Source of the DNA: Clostridia bacterium
GTDB lineage: Bacteria; Bacillota; Clostridia; Oscillospirales; Acutalibacteraceae
NCBI GenBank assembly: GCA_017438845.1
Contig: JAFRUO010000005.1
Span: 1-64,000, forward strand
Direction of reading: 5' to 3'
Length of the DNA: 64,000 nt
This document shows, piece after piece, positions 43,845-53,674 of this stretch. Within the stretch, counting starts at the first letter, position 1. Every line of letters begins with the position of its first letter. The position numbers and the translations under genes are program-made. Under the pieces are notes generated by a model. That model had not been told where the DNA came from. It saw only the letters and a list, made by a program, of their open reading frames with translations, and did no database searches.

Positions 43845-43873
43845 GGCAGGCAGCACCTTATGTGCTGCCCGCC
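43845..43873 (-). terminator. Intra-operon hairpin before essC
   Basis: GGCAGGCAGCAC and GTGCTGCCCGCC form a near-perfect 12-bp stem with a five-base loop, in the 141-base gap between the Ig-like gene and essC. It lacks a T-run on the minus strand. Confidence 0.6.
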
Positions 43874-43910
43874 TTATTGTTTTTTAAGCCCGCTTTACGG
43901 ACTGTTCAGC

Positions 43911-46900
43911 TCAGCCTTCTGCCGAGTCCTCTTTCTTTCTGCGTTTTCTGCCTACGAGGAATATTACAATTCCTGCAAGAACCGCTGCGCCGCCGATTGT
44001 TCCCCAGAACAACGGTCTTGTGTAATACCAGTAAATAATGGGATTGCTTGTAACCGTTATTACATCCTTTACGCTGTCCTTGAGTTCAAACGATGCGTCG
44101 CCGGTGCTTACCGTATGGTTCGCAAGGTCGGTAATTTTAATCTGAACCTTCTGTTCATTACCGGCAGCAATTTTGAAAGTACCCGAATAGTTGGAGGGAT
44201 CCTCGAAATTCTGAACTTGAATCGGTTTATTGCTATCGCCGACATAGATTTCAATTAGCTTAAGACCGATAGCGTCATAAACCTGATAGCTGACCTCCTG
44301 CTCAGGAGCGTATACTGAGGACTTTTCAAGTCCGAGTATGCTTACGAAGGAGGGCGGCGTCGAGTCCTTAATAAAGGAGATTTCTCCGGTGCTGTTGGTT
44401 TTTTCAACAGGTGCACCTTCTGCCTGTGCCTCATCGGTATTGTCCGCGGCATCATAATCCATTGTAATATTATGGTGTTCAACTGCGTCCATAGAAGAAA
44501 CTGTTATGGAGTAAACGCCATCCTTTGAGAAGTTCGAGGTATCAATATCATATTCGTACTGATACCAGCCGCTTTCGCCTACTGCTACCTGGTCGTTGGC
44601 AACGGGTGTAACAGTATACTTTGCTTCAATCGGTGCGCCGTCAAGTGTGATTTCAACCTTCGTTGAGCCCTCTTTAAGCCTTGTGGGGTTGTACTCAACA
44701 ACGTAGATGCTGTCACCTACAGAGTCGTTGTACTGCTCGTCGATAGCTGTTTTCAGGTCATCACTGAGGTCGTATACCGAACCGAAGCGGTTAACAGTAA
44801 AGGTAATGCTTTCTGATGACTTGTTGCCTGCTTTGTCGGTATAGTTTACGCTGAGAGTGTAAATACCGTCATTCTCTTTGACCTTTGCGATTTCACCGAG
44901 GTCAGTTCTGCCGTTCTGAAGAGCCTTGTTCTCATAAACGGTTTCTGTCTTGCCCAAATAGCGCTTAACAAGTGTAGCGCTGCCGCTTGCAAAGTTAATT
45001 TCGCTGATGTCAACGCCGGGATGAGCGTCGTCCTTATATGCCTTTCCGTTTTCAACGCCTGTAATAATCGGCTTTGCTATCTTGGTATCAACCGTGAAGT
45101 CCTTAGCTGCTACAGAGCCGCCGTAGTTAACGCCGCCCTGAGCATTGCCTGCAAGGTCAAGCATAGTAATGTCAAAGGTGTAATCGCCGTCACTTGAGTA
45201 ATGAACCGTACCCGTATGCGTGTCGCCGTTGTTGGACCAGCTTACCGAAGGAGCCGCAACAGAACCGCCCTGAATTGAAGCCTTGATTGTAGCGGTGACA
45301 AAGTTTACATCAAAATTATGTTCAACAATTGTAATTGTCGCCGTACGGGGTGCGTTAAAGTATTTGCCGTTCTGCGCCGAGTTATTGTTGTAGGAAACGG
45401 AAATTGTCGGTGCAGTCTTATCAATTACGAAATCCGTTATTGCAACAGATTTCGACTGAACGCCTCCGTTAGTGTTTCCTGCAAGGTCAGTATAAGCTAC
45501 GCCGAAGTTGAACGCACCGTCATAATTATAATTGATTGTAAAGATATGCTTTGTGTCATCGCCGTTAGCGGCTGTGCCTTTTGCGATTGTTTCATTGCTT
45601 ACTGCAGGGACCCTGCCGCCTTCTATGTTCTTGATTGCCCAGACAATGTCCTCAACCTTGAAGTTCCTTTCAATTATTGTTATGGTTGCAACTCTGTCCG
45701 CACGGAAATATTTTCCGTTCTGTACACTGTTGTTGCTGTACTCTAACAGAATAACGGGAGCAGTTGTATCAATACCGAAAACATAGTAGTCATAGCTTAC
45801 GTTTCCGACACGGTCCGTAAGCTCTACAAGAAGAACCATGTCATTGTAATTGTATGTGCTGTCAACTTCGATGTTTTCCGTAATGTCCGGTACAAGGTTA
45901 GAATTCTCTTCTGTGGTAAAGCCTTCGCCGTTGTGCGGAACCTCGGTTGTTTTTAACGTAGTTTCTGTTCCGCCGTATATAAGCTTATACTCAATCTTTT
46001 TGATGCCCGAATGAGAGTCATGAGTTTTAACCGTAAAGGTAACGGGGCCTGCATAAAGCGGAACGTCACCCGAAGCCTTGCTCAAAGCTGCATCAGGCTG
46101 TGCACTGCCGCTGTATGAATATTCATACGGTATCTTTTCTGTCTTGGAGGTTCCGGGAGCAATTATTTCAATTGACGAAGCCTTCTCGTGCATATCCTCG
46201 TCCTCAAGTACCGAACCGTCGGGGCTCTTCCAGCTTTCACCGCCGACAGTCTCGTCAAGTCCTGAGTTCAAAACATTATCCGTTGCATATGCAAAAACTT
46301 TACCCTTGAAGCCTGCGGGGATTGGAAATGTTATTTCATTATCTGCCTTAACCTCAAGAGCTGTAGGTTCAACAATATACTCTGCGCTCTCGCCTGTTTC
46401 CTGATTAAACAGAACGCCCTCAACCCTATATGTGATTGACTGTACGCCGGAAGCAGCTTCGTTGTCGCTCTCCTTGTCCTCAGCTTTGACGGTAACATCA
46501 ACGTTTCTCTGGAAGAAGAAGGAATAATCGGTTGAGTCAAGGGAAACTGCGTCGTAAAGATCTTCTTCACCGGCAATGGGATTAACCTCAATGTTGGTCT
46601 CGCCCTTTGCATTATCAGCAAGTGCAAATTTAAAGCCGCTGATAACCGGGGCGGTCTTATCAACAAAGTATGTTGCGCTGATCTCGTCACTTTCGTTACC
46701 AGCATTGTCGATGCACTTTGCTGTTACGACATATGAACCGTCATTTTCGTTTGCTTTGAATTTTGCCAGATCGACTGTAACAGTGCAGTCCTTATGGGTA
46801 TCTACAATACCCTCCTGATTTGTGTAATCGGAAGCAGGTTCTGTCGGGTTGTCCGTGCTGTCTTGCTCGGGAGCTTTATATGTTAATTCGTTACCGTTTA

Positions 46901-49325
46901 CAATAACAGTTACACTGTAAAGTCCCGAATCAGCGTCGTTAAACGCGAAATCAACGATGGGAGCTTTGTTAAAGATTGCTCCGTCGTCGGGAGCGTCCTC
47001 TGCGCTCGGATACTTTCGGACACCTTCCGTCTTTTTAAATGCATCAATATTAAATGAAGCGGTGGGCTTGTTTTCTTCTATCAAGATAATGCCCGATGAT
47101 TCTTTGCCGATGTTGGAATTAGCACCCGTTACAATATTAAACGAGCTTTCGTTTCCGAGCCTGTCGGAAAGCTTGTACTCAACAGAGCCCTTGAAGACCT
47201 CGCCTTCACCGGCGGAAATCTCAATAGTTGCTTCTCCGCTTGTATTAAAATTGGCGGAATACTCTTTTTCAATGTTATCCGGGGAGGAGATGAATTTAAG
47301 AGTAGCCTTAGCGTTATCTCCGTCAAAGCCTGCGCCTGTGTCTTTTGCTTCAACCTGAACAACAAGCTTGTGCTTAGCCCATTTTCCAAAGGTTATTGTG
47401 TTGATAATCCTTGCAACAGTTCCGATATTTTCCTCACTGAAAGTAATTCTATTAAGCTCAGGAGCTTCCGTATCATTTTTAATTGTTACGGTTTTCTCTT
47501 CGGACTTATTATTTACGTTATCTACTGCAACGATTTTGTATTCAACTTTCTCGTTAGTTACGGCATCGTTTGGCTTAGGTGCGCTAAAGGTACAGTTACC
47601 GTCAGCATCGGGCTTTACGGTAATTGCCTTTTCAAGATACCCGCCGCTTACTGTTACGGTTTTTACTCCGGAAGCGTAATCGGTACCTTTATATTTTTGG
47701 GCCTTGTCGGTTACTTTAAAGGTAACCGTAACATTCTCATTAGTCCAATCATTGTAGGATTCTATGTCGGTAATTTCAGGTGCCTCTGAATCTACACGAA
47801 CTCGAATTATACCGGGAACAACATATTCTTTATAGAATAATAAATATTTGTACGATTTGACCTGTAAAGGTGAAAAATCATCATTTTTAGAATAGTCTTC
47901 GACCTTATTCATCCACTTGCTGTCAGCAGATGAATAAATATCCATTCCTACTATAGGCTGACTTCCGGTAACAGTATTAGTACCCTTCGGCAAAATTGTG
48001 ATACTGTTATCACTGCGGATAAAGTATGTGTCGGTTTCCGAATCATAATGCCTATTGTTGTTTTTGTATCTAATGCTGAAGACCTCGTTAACCTTACTGT
48101 TTTTAAAGGTTTCGTAATCAACCTCGCCAAAGGTTGCATCAATTACCGTGTCTTTCGTGATTTTGACGCTGAACGAATTGTCCTCAACAATTTGCTGGTT
48201 GAGTATCGATTCCCCGTTTACAATTACATTGGTAAGATATTTACCCTGCTCGGGTTCAGCTTTAAAGTTCAAAACCGTTCCGGTCGGCACGCTTGTAAGA
48301 TCAACACCTTCATTTGTGAGCTGAACTGCGCCGCCGTCATTTGTGTTGACGGTAACGCTGTTAATGTTCGCATCAAAAACCGCTTTGATGCTATAGCTGC
48401 CACCATCTACGACTGTGTTGTCAACAACATATGTTATCTCTTTTATGTATTCGCTGTTTGATTCATATTTCTTTTCCGAACCTGCTTTTACAGAAGCTAA
48501 GTTATTCGAAAAGGTTGCCTCTTTAAAATGATAGCCCTCGTTAGCGACAAAGGTTACCTCTGTATTGTCCTCTGTTTTATAAATAATAATTCCGTTATCT
48601 TTCTTATTTGTTGAATTGAATTCACCGTTTTCAACGTCAACGCTCACGGTATATGTCAACGGGACATAAGTGAAAACAATATTATTTCTTTCAGCGTCTA
48701 CGATAAATGTATACTCGCCGTTGTTACCTATTTCTTTCGGCACAAGAGATACGGAGGAAAGAGTATACTGACCTTCTTTTGACCCGTTTTTCTGAGGAAC
48801 TGCCGTAACCTCTGTTCCCTTAGAAACTTCGGTGCCCGACGCAATCTCAACTCCGCCCACATAAAGCTTAACGGTTTCGCCGTCGTCCCTTCCTGCAACA
48901 GTAGCAGTGACCTTCACCTTGTTTTCGGTAAGCGTTATCTCGCAGTTGCTTGACTCTGCACCTGCGGTAAAGGCAACTGTCTTGGAATTATAGCCCTCTG
49001 CAGACGCTGTCAGGCTTAAAGTTACCGTTGCAGCAGCATTGTCCTCAATGTAGCTGTCAAGCTCATCAAAGCTGGCGTTACCGCTGTTGTCGGTGGTTGC
49101 CGAGTTGCCTGTCATTACAAGCTCGGGAGCACCGTCGCTTACGTTGTAAGAATTAATTACAACCTTTGCGCCGGAAATTGCATTTCCGCTCTCGTCAATT
49201 ACCTTAAAGTCAATTCTGTTAGCTGCAAGAGCCGTGAATGCAACAATCGGTATTGAGCTTAATACCAGCAACACGGATAAAAACGCAGCCAAAATCTTTT
49301 TTGACTTTGTACTCATGTGTTTCAT
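43911..49325 (-). CDS. Giant Ig-like surface protein anchored by a C-terminal membrane helix
   Basis: 1804 residues. A Sec signal peptide (1-35, ending near FTALAA) is followed by a CnaB/peptidase-regulatory-like segment (VIDESGNAISGAKVVI) and many beta-sandwich repeats of the bacterial Ig-like kind. These have recurring DNAGN/DLAGN, KTAP and TITI patterns. Near the C-terminus are one membrane helix (about 1772-1791) and a basic tail (RKRRKK); there is no LPxTG. Most of the protein must project outside the cell as a long stalk. It sits between the signalling genes and essC, so it may build or decorate the outer part of the secretion machine, or act as an adhesin. Confidence 0.85.
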   Translation of the reverse strand: MKHMSTKSKKILAAFLSVLLVLSSIPIVAFTALAANRIDFKVIDESGNAISGAKVVINSYNVSDGAPELVMTGNSATTDNSGNASFDELDSYIEDNAAATVTLSLTASAEGYNSKTVAFTAGAESSNCEITLTENKVKVTATVAGRDDGETVKLYVGGVEIASGTEVSKGTEVTAVPQKNGSKEGQYTLSSVSLVPKEIGNNGEYTFIVDAERNNIVFTYVPLTYTVSVDVENGEFNSTNKKDNGIIIYKTEDNTEVTFVANEGYHFKEATFSNNLASVKAGSEKKYESNSEYIKEITYVVDNTVVDGGSYSIKAVFDANINSVTVNTNDGGAVQLTNEGVDLTSVPTGTVLNFKAEPEQGKYLTNVIVNGESILNQQIVEDNSFSVKITKDTVIDATFGEVDYETFKNSKVNEVFSIRYKNNNRHYDSETDTYFIRSDNSITILPKGTNTVTGSQPIVGMDIYSSADSKWMNKVEDYSKNDDFSPLQVKSYKYLLFYKEYVVPGIIRVRVDSEAPEITDIESYNDWTNENVTVTFKVTDKAQKYKGTDYASGVKTVTVSGGYLEKAITVKPDADGNCTFSAPKPNDAVTNEKVEYKIVAVDNVNNKSEEKTVTIKNDTEAPELNRITFSEENIGTVARIINTITFGKWAKHKLVVQVEAKDTGAGFDGDNAKATLKFISSPDNIEKEYSANFNTSGEATIEISAGEGEVFKGSVEYKLSDRLGNESSFNIVTGANSNIGKESSGIILIEENKPTASFNIDAFKKTEGVRKYPSAEDAPDDGAIFNKAPIVDFAFNDADSGLYSVTVIVNGNELTYKAPEQDSTDNPTEPASDYTNQEGIVDTHKDCTVTVDLAKFKANENDGSYVVTAKCIDNAGNESDEISATYFVDKTAPVISGFKFALADNAKGETNIEVNPIAGEEDLYDAVSLDSTDYSFFFQRNVDVTVKAEDKESDNEAASGVQSITYRVEGVLFNQETGESAEYIVEPTALEVKADNEITFPIPAGFKGKVFAYATDNVLNSGLDETVGGESWKSPDGSVLEDEDMHEKASSIEIIAPGTSKTEKIPYEYSYSGSAQPDAALSKASGDVPLYAGPVTFTVKTHDSHSGIKKIEYKLIYGGTETTLKTTEVPHNGEGFTTEENSNLVPDITENIEVDSTYNYNDMVLLVELTDRVGNVSYDYYVFGIDTTAPVILLEYSNNSVQNGKYFRADRVATITIIERNFKVEDIVWAIKNIEGGRVPAVSNETIAKGTAANGDDTKHIFTINYNYDGAFNFGVAYTDLAGNTNGGVQSKSVAITDFVIDKTAPTISVSYNNNSAQNGKYFNAPRTATITIVEHNFDVNFVTATIKASIQGGSVAAPSVSWSNNGDTHTGTVHYSSDGDYTFDITMLDLAGNAQGGVNYGGSVAAKDFTVDTKIAKPIITGVENGKAYKDDAHPGVDISEINFASGSATLVKRYLGKTETVYENKALQNGRTDLGEIAKVKENDGIYTLSVNYTDKAGNKSSESITFTVNRFGSVYDLSDDLKTAIDEQYNDSVGDSIYVVEYNPTRLKEGSTKVEITLDGAPIEAKYTVTPVANDQVAVGESGWYQYEYDIDTSNFSKDGVYSITVSSMDAVEHHNITMDYDAADNTDEAQAEGAPVEKTNSTGEISFIKDSTPPSFVSILGLEKSSVYAPEQEVSYQVYDAIGLKLIEIYVGDSNKPIQVQNFEDPSNYSGTFKIAAGNEQKVQIKITDLANHTVSTGDASFELKDSVKDVITVTSNPIIYWYYTRPLFWGTIGGAAVLAGIVIFLVGRKRRKKEDSAEG
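45075..45775 (-). repeat. Two tandem Ig-like modules in the giant surface protein
   Basis: Two modules of about 115-120 residues share NNS-x-QNGKYF, R-x-ATITI-[IV]-E, DG-x-[FY]-x-F and DLAGN-x-x-GGV in the same order. They are the clearest recent duplication within the gene. Limits are approximate. Confidence 0.75.
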
Positions 49326-49351
49326 ATTTACCCTCCAAAATGATGTCTTAT

Positions 49352-49939
49352 TTAAATAGTCTCGTTCGTACTAATTAAAACAATATCCTGTATTACCTTT
49401 ATTGCCACCGGCTGTCTTTCTTCTGCAGGGGCAGTATCGGTCTCGGTAAGCAATGCAGTGTTGCCGTTTAAGAGCTCAGTGCCGTCGGCAAGGAATTCCG
49501 TGGGAGCTCCGCCCTCGGGAATGCTCTGCGAAAGGTCAGGTATAGGCTCGGTGGGAGCTGCCGAAACCGTCGGCTGAGGCGGCAAAGGTGCATACGCAGG
49601 TTGCTGTGCGGCAGGCATCGGTGCCGTAGGCTGTGTCTGAGGCTGAAACGGCGCCGGTATTTGTTCCGTACCTTCAGCGGCATTCGGCATGTCAGGCATC
49701 TTGCTTGTGATTTCGCCTCGCTGCTGTGCCGCCGCTGTGGGCCTGTGTGACTTAGCGCCTGATTCCTCGTTTTCGCGTCTGCGCTTTTCAATCGCCTTTT
49801 TGGCGTTTCTGCCTGTCAGGTCATTAATAACCTTGAAAATGTTTCTGCTGAAGAACCAGTATGCCGCAAAGGCAAAGGCTAAGCCTGCAAGAATGAAGCC
49901 GACAAGTGAAATAATCTGAAAGACCTGTGCTTTATCCAC
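49352..49939 (-). CDS. Membrane protein with Pro-rich cytoplasmic tail and T-x-L-L motifs
   Basis: 195 residues. One membrane helix (8-30) is followed by a basic stretch and a long Pro/Ala/Gln-rich tail. The tail carries APTEFLADG, GTELLNG and NTALLTE (145-166), like the T-x-[VIL]-L motifs of the other proteins in this locus. The last 20 residues (AIKVIQDIVLIS) look folded. It overlaps the transmembrane kinase gene by eight bases, so it is a likely kinase substrate and membrane docking site for FHA domains. No known family was recognised. Confidence 0.7.
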   Translation of the reverse strand: MDKAQVFQIISLVGFILAGLAFAFAAYWFFSRNIFKVINDLTGRNAKKAIEKRRRENEESGAKSHRPTAAAQQRGEITSKMPDMPNAAEGTEQIPAPFQPQTQPTAPMPAAQQPAYAPLPPQPTVSAAPTEPIPDLSQSIPEGGAPTEFLADGTELLNGNTALLTETDTAPAEERQPVAIKVIQDIVLISTNETI

Positions 49940-51632
49940 TTAATCCACTCCTTTCCTCAACTGCAGAGTACGCATCCTCAATTCCGGCTTTGAACGACTC
50001 ATACTTTTCATTCATATAGTCAATTATTCCCAGCTCTTCGTCAAATGTCGGTCCGGCATTCGTGCCCAATCTGTATGCCTTTTCAAAAAGATTAAGAACA
50101 TCTGACTTTGAGACTTTGCAGTTTGCCATGCTCTTTCTGTAAGTATTCGGGAAATTGAAAATTTCCTGATAAATCACCATCTTTTTGTTATCCGAAATCG
50201 TTTTATTTGAGCTTAGCTCATCAAGGCATTTGTTGAAAGAGCTTATAAGTTCATCGTAATCCGCCTTGGTTACATCTTCATTTGATGTCTTTACAACAAA
50301 TTTGTTGTAAAAGTCGGAAATTATGTAGTAGTTCCGTGCAAGCGCATAGCCTTCTATGCTTTGTGCGGCTGCATTTCCGTTGTTTGCGTCATTAACTATC
50401 GTTTTAAAATACGGACCGGCACCGTTCAGTCTTGCCCTGAAGGTGTTATCCTTATTTTGGTTTGAATTATAATAATAGAAATACACCTCACCGATTTTAT
50501 AGTTAAGCTCATAATAATCGGAATTTTTTGCGAAATCGTCCTTGTTGGCGTTGTACTGCGTCATTAATCTATTAACTTCACTGTCGGAGAAGGTTTCTGA
50601 CTGCTCGTAATAGTTGATAACCGAAATATACGCCCTCGGATTATCGGGTGCTATTTCTATTGCCCGGTAATAGTCGTCAACCGTTCCCGTTTCCGCAAGA
50701 AGTGTGTCATACTGTCTGCCGACCATCAACCTGCCGCCAATACCGACCAAAAGGAAAATCAAAGAAACGCACATTGCAATAATGAAAACATTAAGCTTCC
50801 TTTTCTGCTGTTTTTTAAAGTCACGACCGATTTCTTTGATGTGGTCAAGGTCGTACATCAGCTCGCTTGCAGTCTGGTAACGGTCGCCGGGCTCATATTT
50901 CGTACATTTTTCAATTATGTATTCAAGCCCTTCGGAAAGCTCGGGGTTATATTCTCTTATTGGATATTTTACATAATCATCAGCTCTCGGGTCGGCGCCG
51001 GTAACAAGATGATGAAGCGTCATACCGAGAGAATAGATGTCGGAACGGGCATCTGTCTGACTTGAGCCGTACTGCTCGGGAGGCGCATAGCCCTTTGTTC
51101 CGAGAACATTGGTATCGGCAAGGCTCTGCTCCTTGTATTTACGGGAAATACCGAAATCGTAAACCTTTAGGTTGCCTTCGGGCTTCAGCCTTACGTTTGA
51201 AGGCTTCATATCCCTGTATATAATCGGGGGCTTCTGCGAATGAAGGTAAATAAGAACATCGCACAGCTGCTTGCCCCATTCAACGACAAGGTCCTCGGGC
51301 TGCGCACCGAATTCCTTAACGATGTAGCTTAAATCCTCGCCCTCAATATAGTCCATAATAATATAGATTTGAGGGTCCTCCGGGCGGTCGATAATGTCGA
51401 ACACTCTCGGTATTGCGGGATGGTCAAGGTTTTTCATGACCTCGGCATCAGTGGCTTTATTGATAATAAGCTCGTTGTTCTTACCTCTGCCCTGCCTCTG
51501 AACTACCTTGATTGCCCACTGTTTGTTAAGTCTGTTATCCATCGCAAGATAAACAACCGACATTCCGCCTTTGCCTATCTGTCTGACTATTTCATACTTT
51601 CCGTCTAAGACGGTTCCGCGTTCAATTGCCAT
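49932..51632 (-). CDS. Transmembrane Ser/Thr protein kinase
   Basis: 566 residues. The cytoplasmic kinase domain (about 12-265) has the glycine loop GKGGMSVV (20-27), Lys42, YRDMKPSN (139-146) and DFG (159-161), all intact. A basic stretch, one membrane helix (281-298) and an extracellular alpha-helical, TPR-like domain of about 265 residues follow. It has no PASTA repeats. The order (kinase fold, membrane helix, extracellular helical domain) is the same as in EssB/YukC, the pseudokinase of type VII systems. It overlaps the downstream membrane protein and follows a PP2C gene by 12 bases, so reversible phosphorylation is built into the operon. Confidence 0.93.
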   Translation of the reverse strand: MAIERGTVLDGKYEIVRQIGKGGMSVVYLAMDNRLNKQWAIKVVQRQGRGKNNELIINKATDAEVMKNLDHPAIPRVFDIIDRPEDPQIYIIMDYIEGEDLSYIVKEFGAQPEDLVVEWGKQLCDVLIYLHSQKPPIIYRDMKPSNVRLKPEGNLKVYDFGISRKYKEQSLADTNVLGTKGYAPPEQYGSSQTDARSDIYSLGMTLHHLVTGADPRADDYVKYPIREYNPELSEGLEYIIEKCTKYEPGDRYQTASELMYDLDHIKEIGRDFKKQQKRKLNVFIIAMCVSLIFLLVGIGGRLMVGRQYDTLLAETGTVDDYYRAIEIAPDNPRAYISVINYYEQSETFSDSEVNRLMTQYNANKDDFAKNSDYYELNYKIGEVYFYYYNSNQNKDNTFRARLNGAGPYFKTIVNDANNGNAAAQSIEGYALARNYYIISDFYNKFVVKTSNEDVTKADYDELISSFNKCLDELSSNKTISDNKKMVIYQEIFNFPNTYRKSMANCKVSKSDVLNLFEKAYRLGTNAGPTFDEELGIIDYMNEKYESFKAGIEDAYSAVEERSGLSG

Positions 51633-51644
51633 TATCTCACCGCC

Positions 51645-52415
51645 TTACACTATACATTTAAGAAGAGCAACAGTTATGTTATCTCTTTCTTTCCTGCTTT
51701 TTACCGACTCAACAAGGCGCTTGCTGTTTTGCTCCATGTTAACAACATCTGTTACGTTATCGGGCTTAAAGCTCAAGAACATTTCCTCGTCGGTAAGCAC
51801 ATGGCGGAAGCCGTCGGAGCAGAACATAAATACAGTGTTTTTGGTAATTCTGCCTCGTATAAGCTGAGGCTGAATTGCCCTTGAAGCTCCGACACATTGT
51901 AAAAGCATATTTCTTCTCGGATCCTTCGCCGCCTGTTCGGGAGTCATATTACCGTTTTTGATTTCTCTGGCAATAAAGGTCTGATCCTCGGTCATCTGCC
52001 TTATAGAATCGTTAATTTCATAAGCTCTTGAATCACCGATGTGTATTATCTGATAATTATCGCCTATGCAAAGCATGGCGGTCACAGTAGTGCCGAGATT
52101 TACATTGTTGGCTTTTCCGAACTGACCGATAAGATAATTCTGTTCCTTGACAAGCCTATCCCATTCACCGGAAAGCTCGTTCCAGGAAAGCTTTGCAAGG
52201 CATAAAGGAAGAGTGTTGTCAAACCATGCGCAGAAAGCCCTGATAACCGTTGCGCTGGCAAGCTCTCCCTTATCAAGGCCGCCCATACCGTCACAGAGCA
52301 CGACCATGGCTATTTCTCCGAACTGTTCACACGAGCCGACCCTGACACAGGCACAGTCCTGATTTGTTTGCTTTACGTTACCCTTGTCGGTAACTGCCGA
52401 ACCGATAAAATGCAT
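51645..52415 (-). CDS. PP2C-family protein phosphatase
   Basis: 256 residues. VVLCDGMGGLDKGELAS, HIGDSRAYE, and FCSDGFRHVL match the metal-binding motifs of bacterial PP2C (PPM) Ser/Thr phosphatases. It removes phosphate from the proteins modified by the adjacent kinase. The start (ATG at 52415) leads into the usual early NQD (VKQTNQDCACV). The gene lies between the zinc-ribbon membrane protein and the kinase. Confidence 0.93.
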   Translation of the reverse strand: MHFIGSAVTDKGNVKQTNQDCACVRVGSCEQFGEIAMVVLCDGMGGLDKGELASATVIRAFCAWFDNTLPLCLAKLSWNELSGEWDRLVKEQNYLIGQFGKANNVNLGTTVTAMLCIGDNYQIIHIGDSRAYEINDSIRQMTEDQTFIAREIKNGNMTPEQAAKDPRRNMLLQCVGASRAIQPQLIRGRITKNTVFMFCSDGFRHVLTDEEMFLSFKPDNVTDVVNMEQNSKRLVESVKSRKERDNITVALLKCIV

Positions 52416-52432
52416 AATCTTCTCCCGAAAAA

Positions 52433-53656
52433 TTATTTTTGGAACATTTCAAAGTATTTGAACGGTGTGCTTTCAAGCTCACTGCTGTCTGCTGTGACAA
52501 AAAGGATAACAGCTGTATTTGCCGTGGGCTTTGCAACTGCTATATCCTGCTGAGCAATAATCCCGTTGATGCTGACTTTAATTGTTGAATAGTGATATGC
52601 CATTCCGTTAATTTCAAGATAACCCGCAGAGTCGATTCTTTCGGTAATAGAGTAACCCTGTTCCTTATATCCTGCTTCAACGCCGTCTACCATTTGTTTC
52701 TTGACATCAGCGATACTGAGACTGCCGAGTGTGTTAGCGTTTCCTTCCATTACCAATACCTGAACACTTGCACCGTCCGAGTGTTTCATCATCATATCGT
52801 AATAGGTGGTAATTCCGTTTTCAACTGCATACGGCGTACCTGTTGATTCATCTACCTCATAATTTGAGATATTGCTGATTCTGTCATTTGCCGAAACAAA
52901 TTCCCAGCCGCTCGGAAGCTTGATATAAAGCTTGCCGAAATCATTTGAGTAGCTGTTGCCGGAATATGTCCCCAATATACTGCCAACCTCATCTGCCGTA
53001 TTTGAGCCTGAATCGGAGCTTCCGGAACTGTTTGAGTTATAATTGTAATTACTTGACGAATAAGAAGACGAGGAACCGGAAGAACCTGCAGCTATAACTG
53101 CAATAATAATTATCAGCAACACAACTGCGCCGACAGCTATAAGAATAATGGGCAAAGCCTTTGATTTTTTCTTGGTAGGTGCTGCGCTGACAGGCTGCTG
53201 ATAAGCAGGCTGGGCATATCCGCTTGCAGGGTTCTGATTATATACCTGATTAACCGGCGGCTGAGCAGCATAACCGGGCTGAGCCCCTGTGTTCGGGTTG
53301 TATGTATTCTGCACGGGTGTTGAAGGTGAAGGTGCGTTGTTTACGGGAGGTGTAGGCTGAGTATACTGAGGCTGATTATTTGCTGTTGCCTGATACTGCG
53401 GCTGTGTCTGCTGATAAGCGGAAGCAGGAGCTTCCTGCTCCAATACCGAAGTGCCTTCGGAATAACCGTTATCAAGCACCGAAGTGCCTTCAGATATGTT
53501 CTCGTCAAGGACCGATGTCCCTTCTGACACGCTGTCATCCAATACGGTTGTGCCCTGTGCCTCGTTCTCCTGATTTACAGCGCAAACGGTTCCGCACTCT
53601 GTACAGAATACCGCTTCATCACTTAGCTGAGCTCCGCAATTTGTACAAATTTTCAT
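52433..53656 (-). CDS. Zinc-ribbon membrane protein with four 11-residue T-x-V-L repeats
   Basis: 407 residues. A zinc ribbon (CTNC and CTEC, residues 4-21) is followed by four near-identical 11-residue repeats, GT[TS]VLD..., at 35-74. A long Pro/Gln/Tyr-rich segment (75-165), one membrane helix (about 168-188) and a Ser/Gly/Asn linker follow. The external domain of about 190 residues starts around KLYIKLPSGWEF. The Thr residues of the repeats are candidate phospho-sites for FHA binding. It follows the DUF6382-like FHA gene by 18 bases. The external domain was not identified beyond a resemblance to PsbP/DUF1795-type folds. Confidence 0.78.
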   Translation of the reverse strand: MKICTNCGAQLSDEAVFCTECGTVCAVNQENEAQGTTVLDDSVSEGTSVLDENISEGTSVLDNGYSEGTSVLEQEAPASAYQQTQPQYQATANNQPQYTQPTPPVNNAPSPSTPVQNTYNPNTGAQPGYAAQPPVNQVYNQNPASGYAQPAYQQPVSAAPTKKKSKALPIILIAVGAVVLLIIIIAVIAAGSSGSSSSYSSSNYNYNSNSSGSSDSGSNTADEVGSILGTYSGNSYSNDFGKLYIKLPSGWEFVSANDRISNISNYEVDESTGTPYAVENGITTYYDMMMKHSDGASVQVLVMEGNANTLGSLSIADVKKQMVDGVEAGYKEQGYSITERIDSAGYLEINGMAYHYSTIKVSINGIIAQQDIAVAKPTANTAVILFVTADSSELESTPFKYFEMFQK

Positions 53657-53674
53657 TTTTATCCCTCTTCCTGT

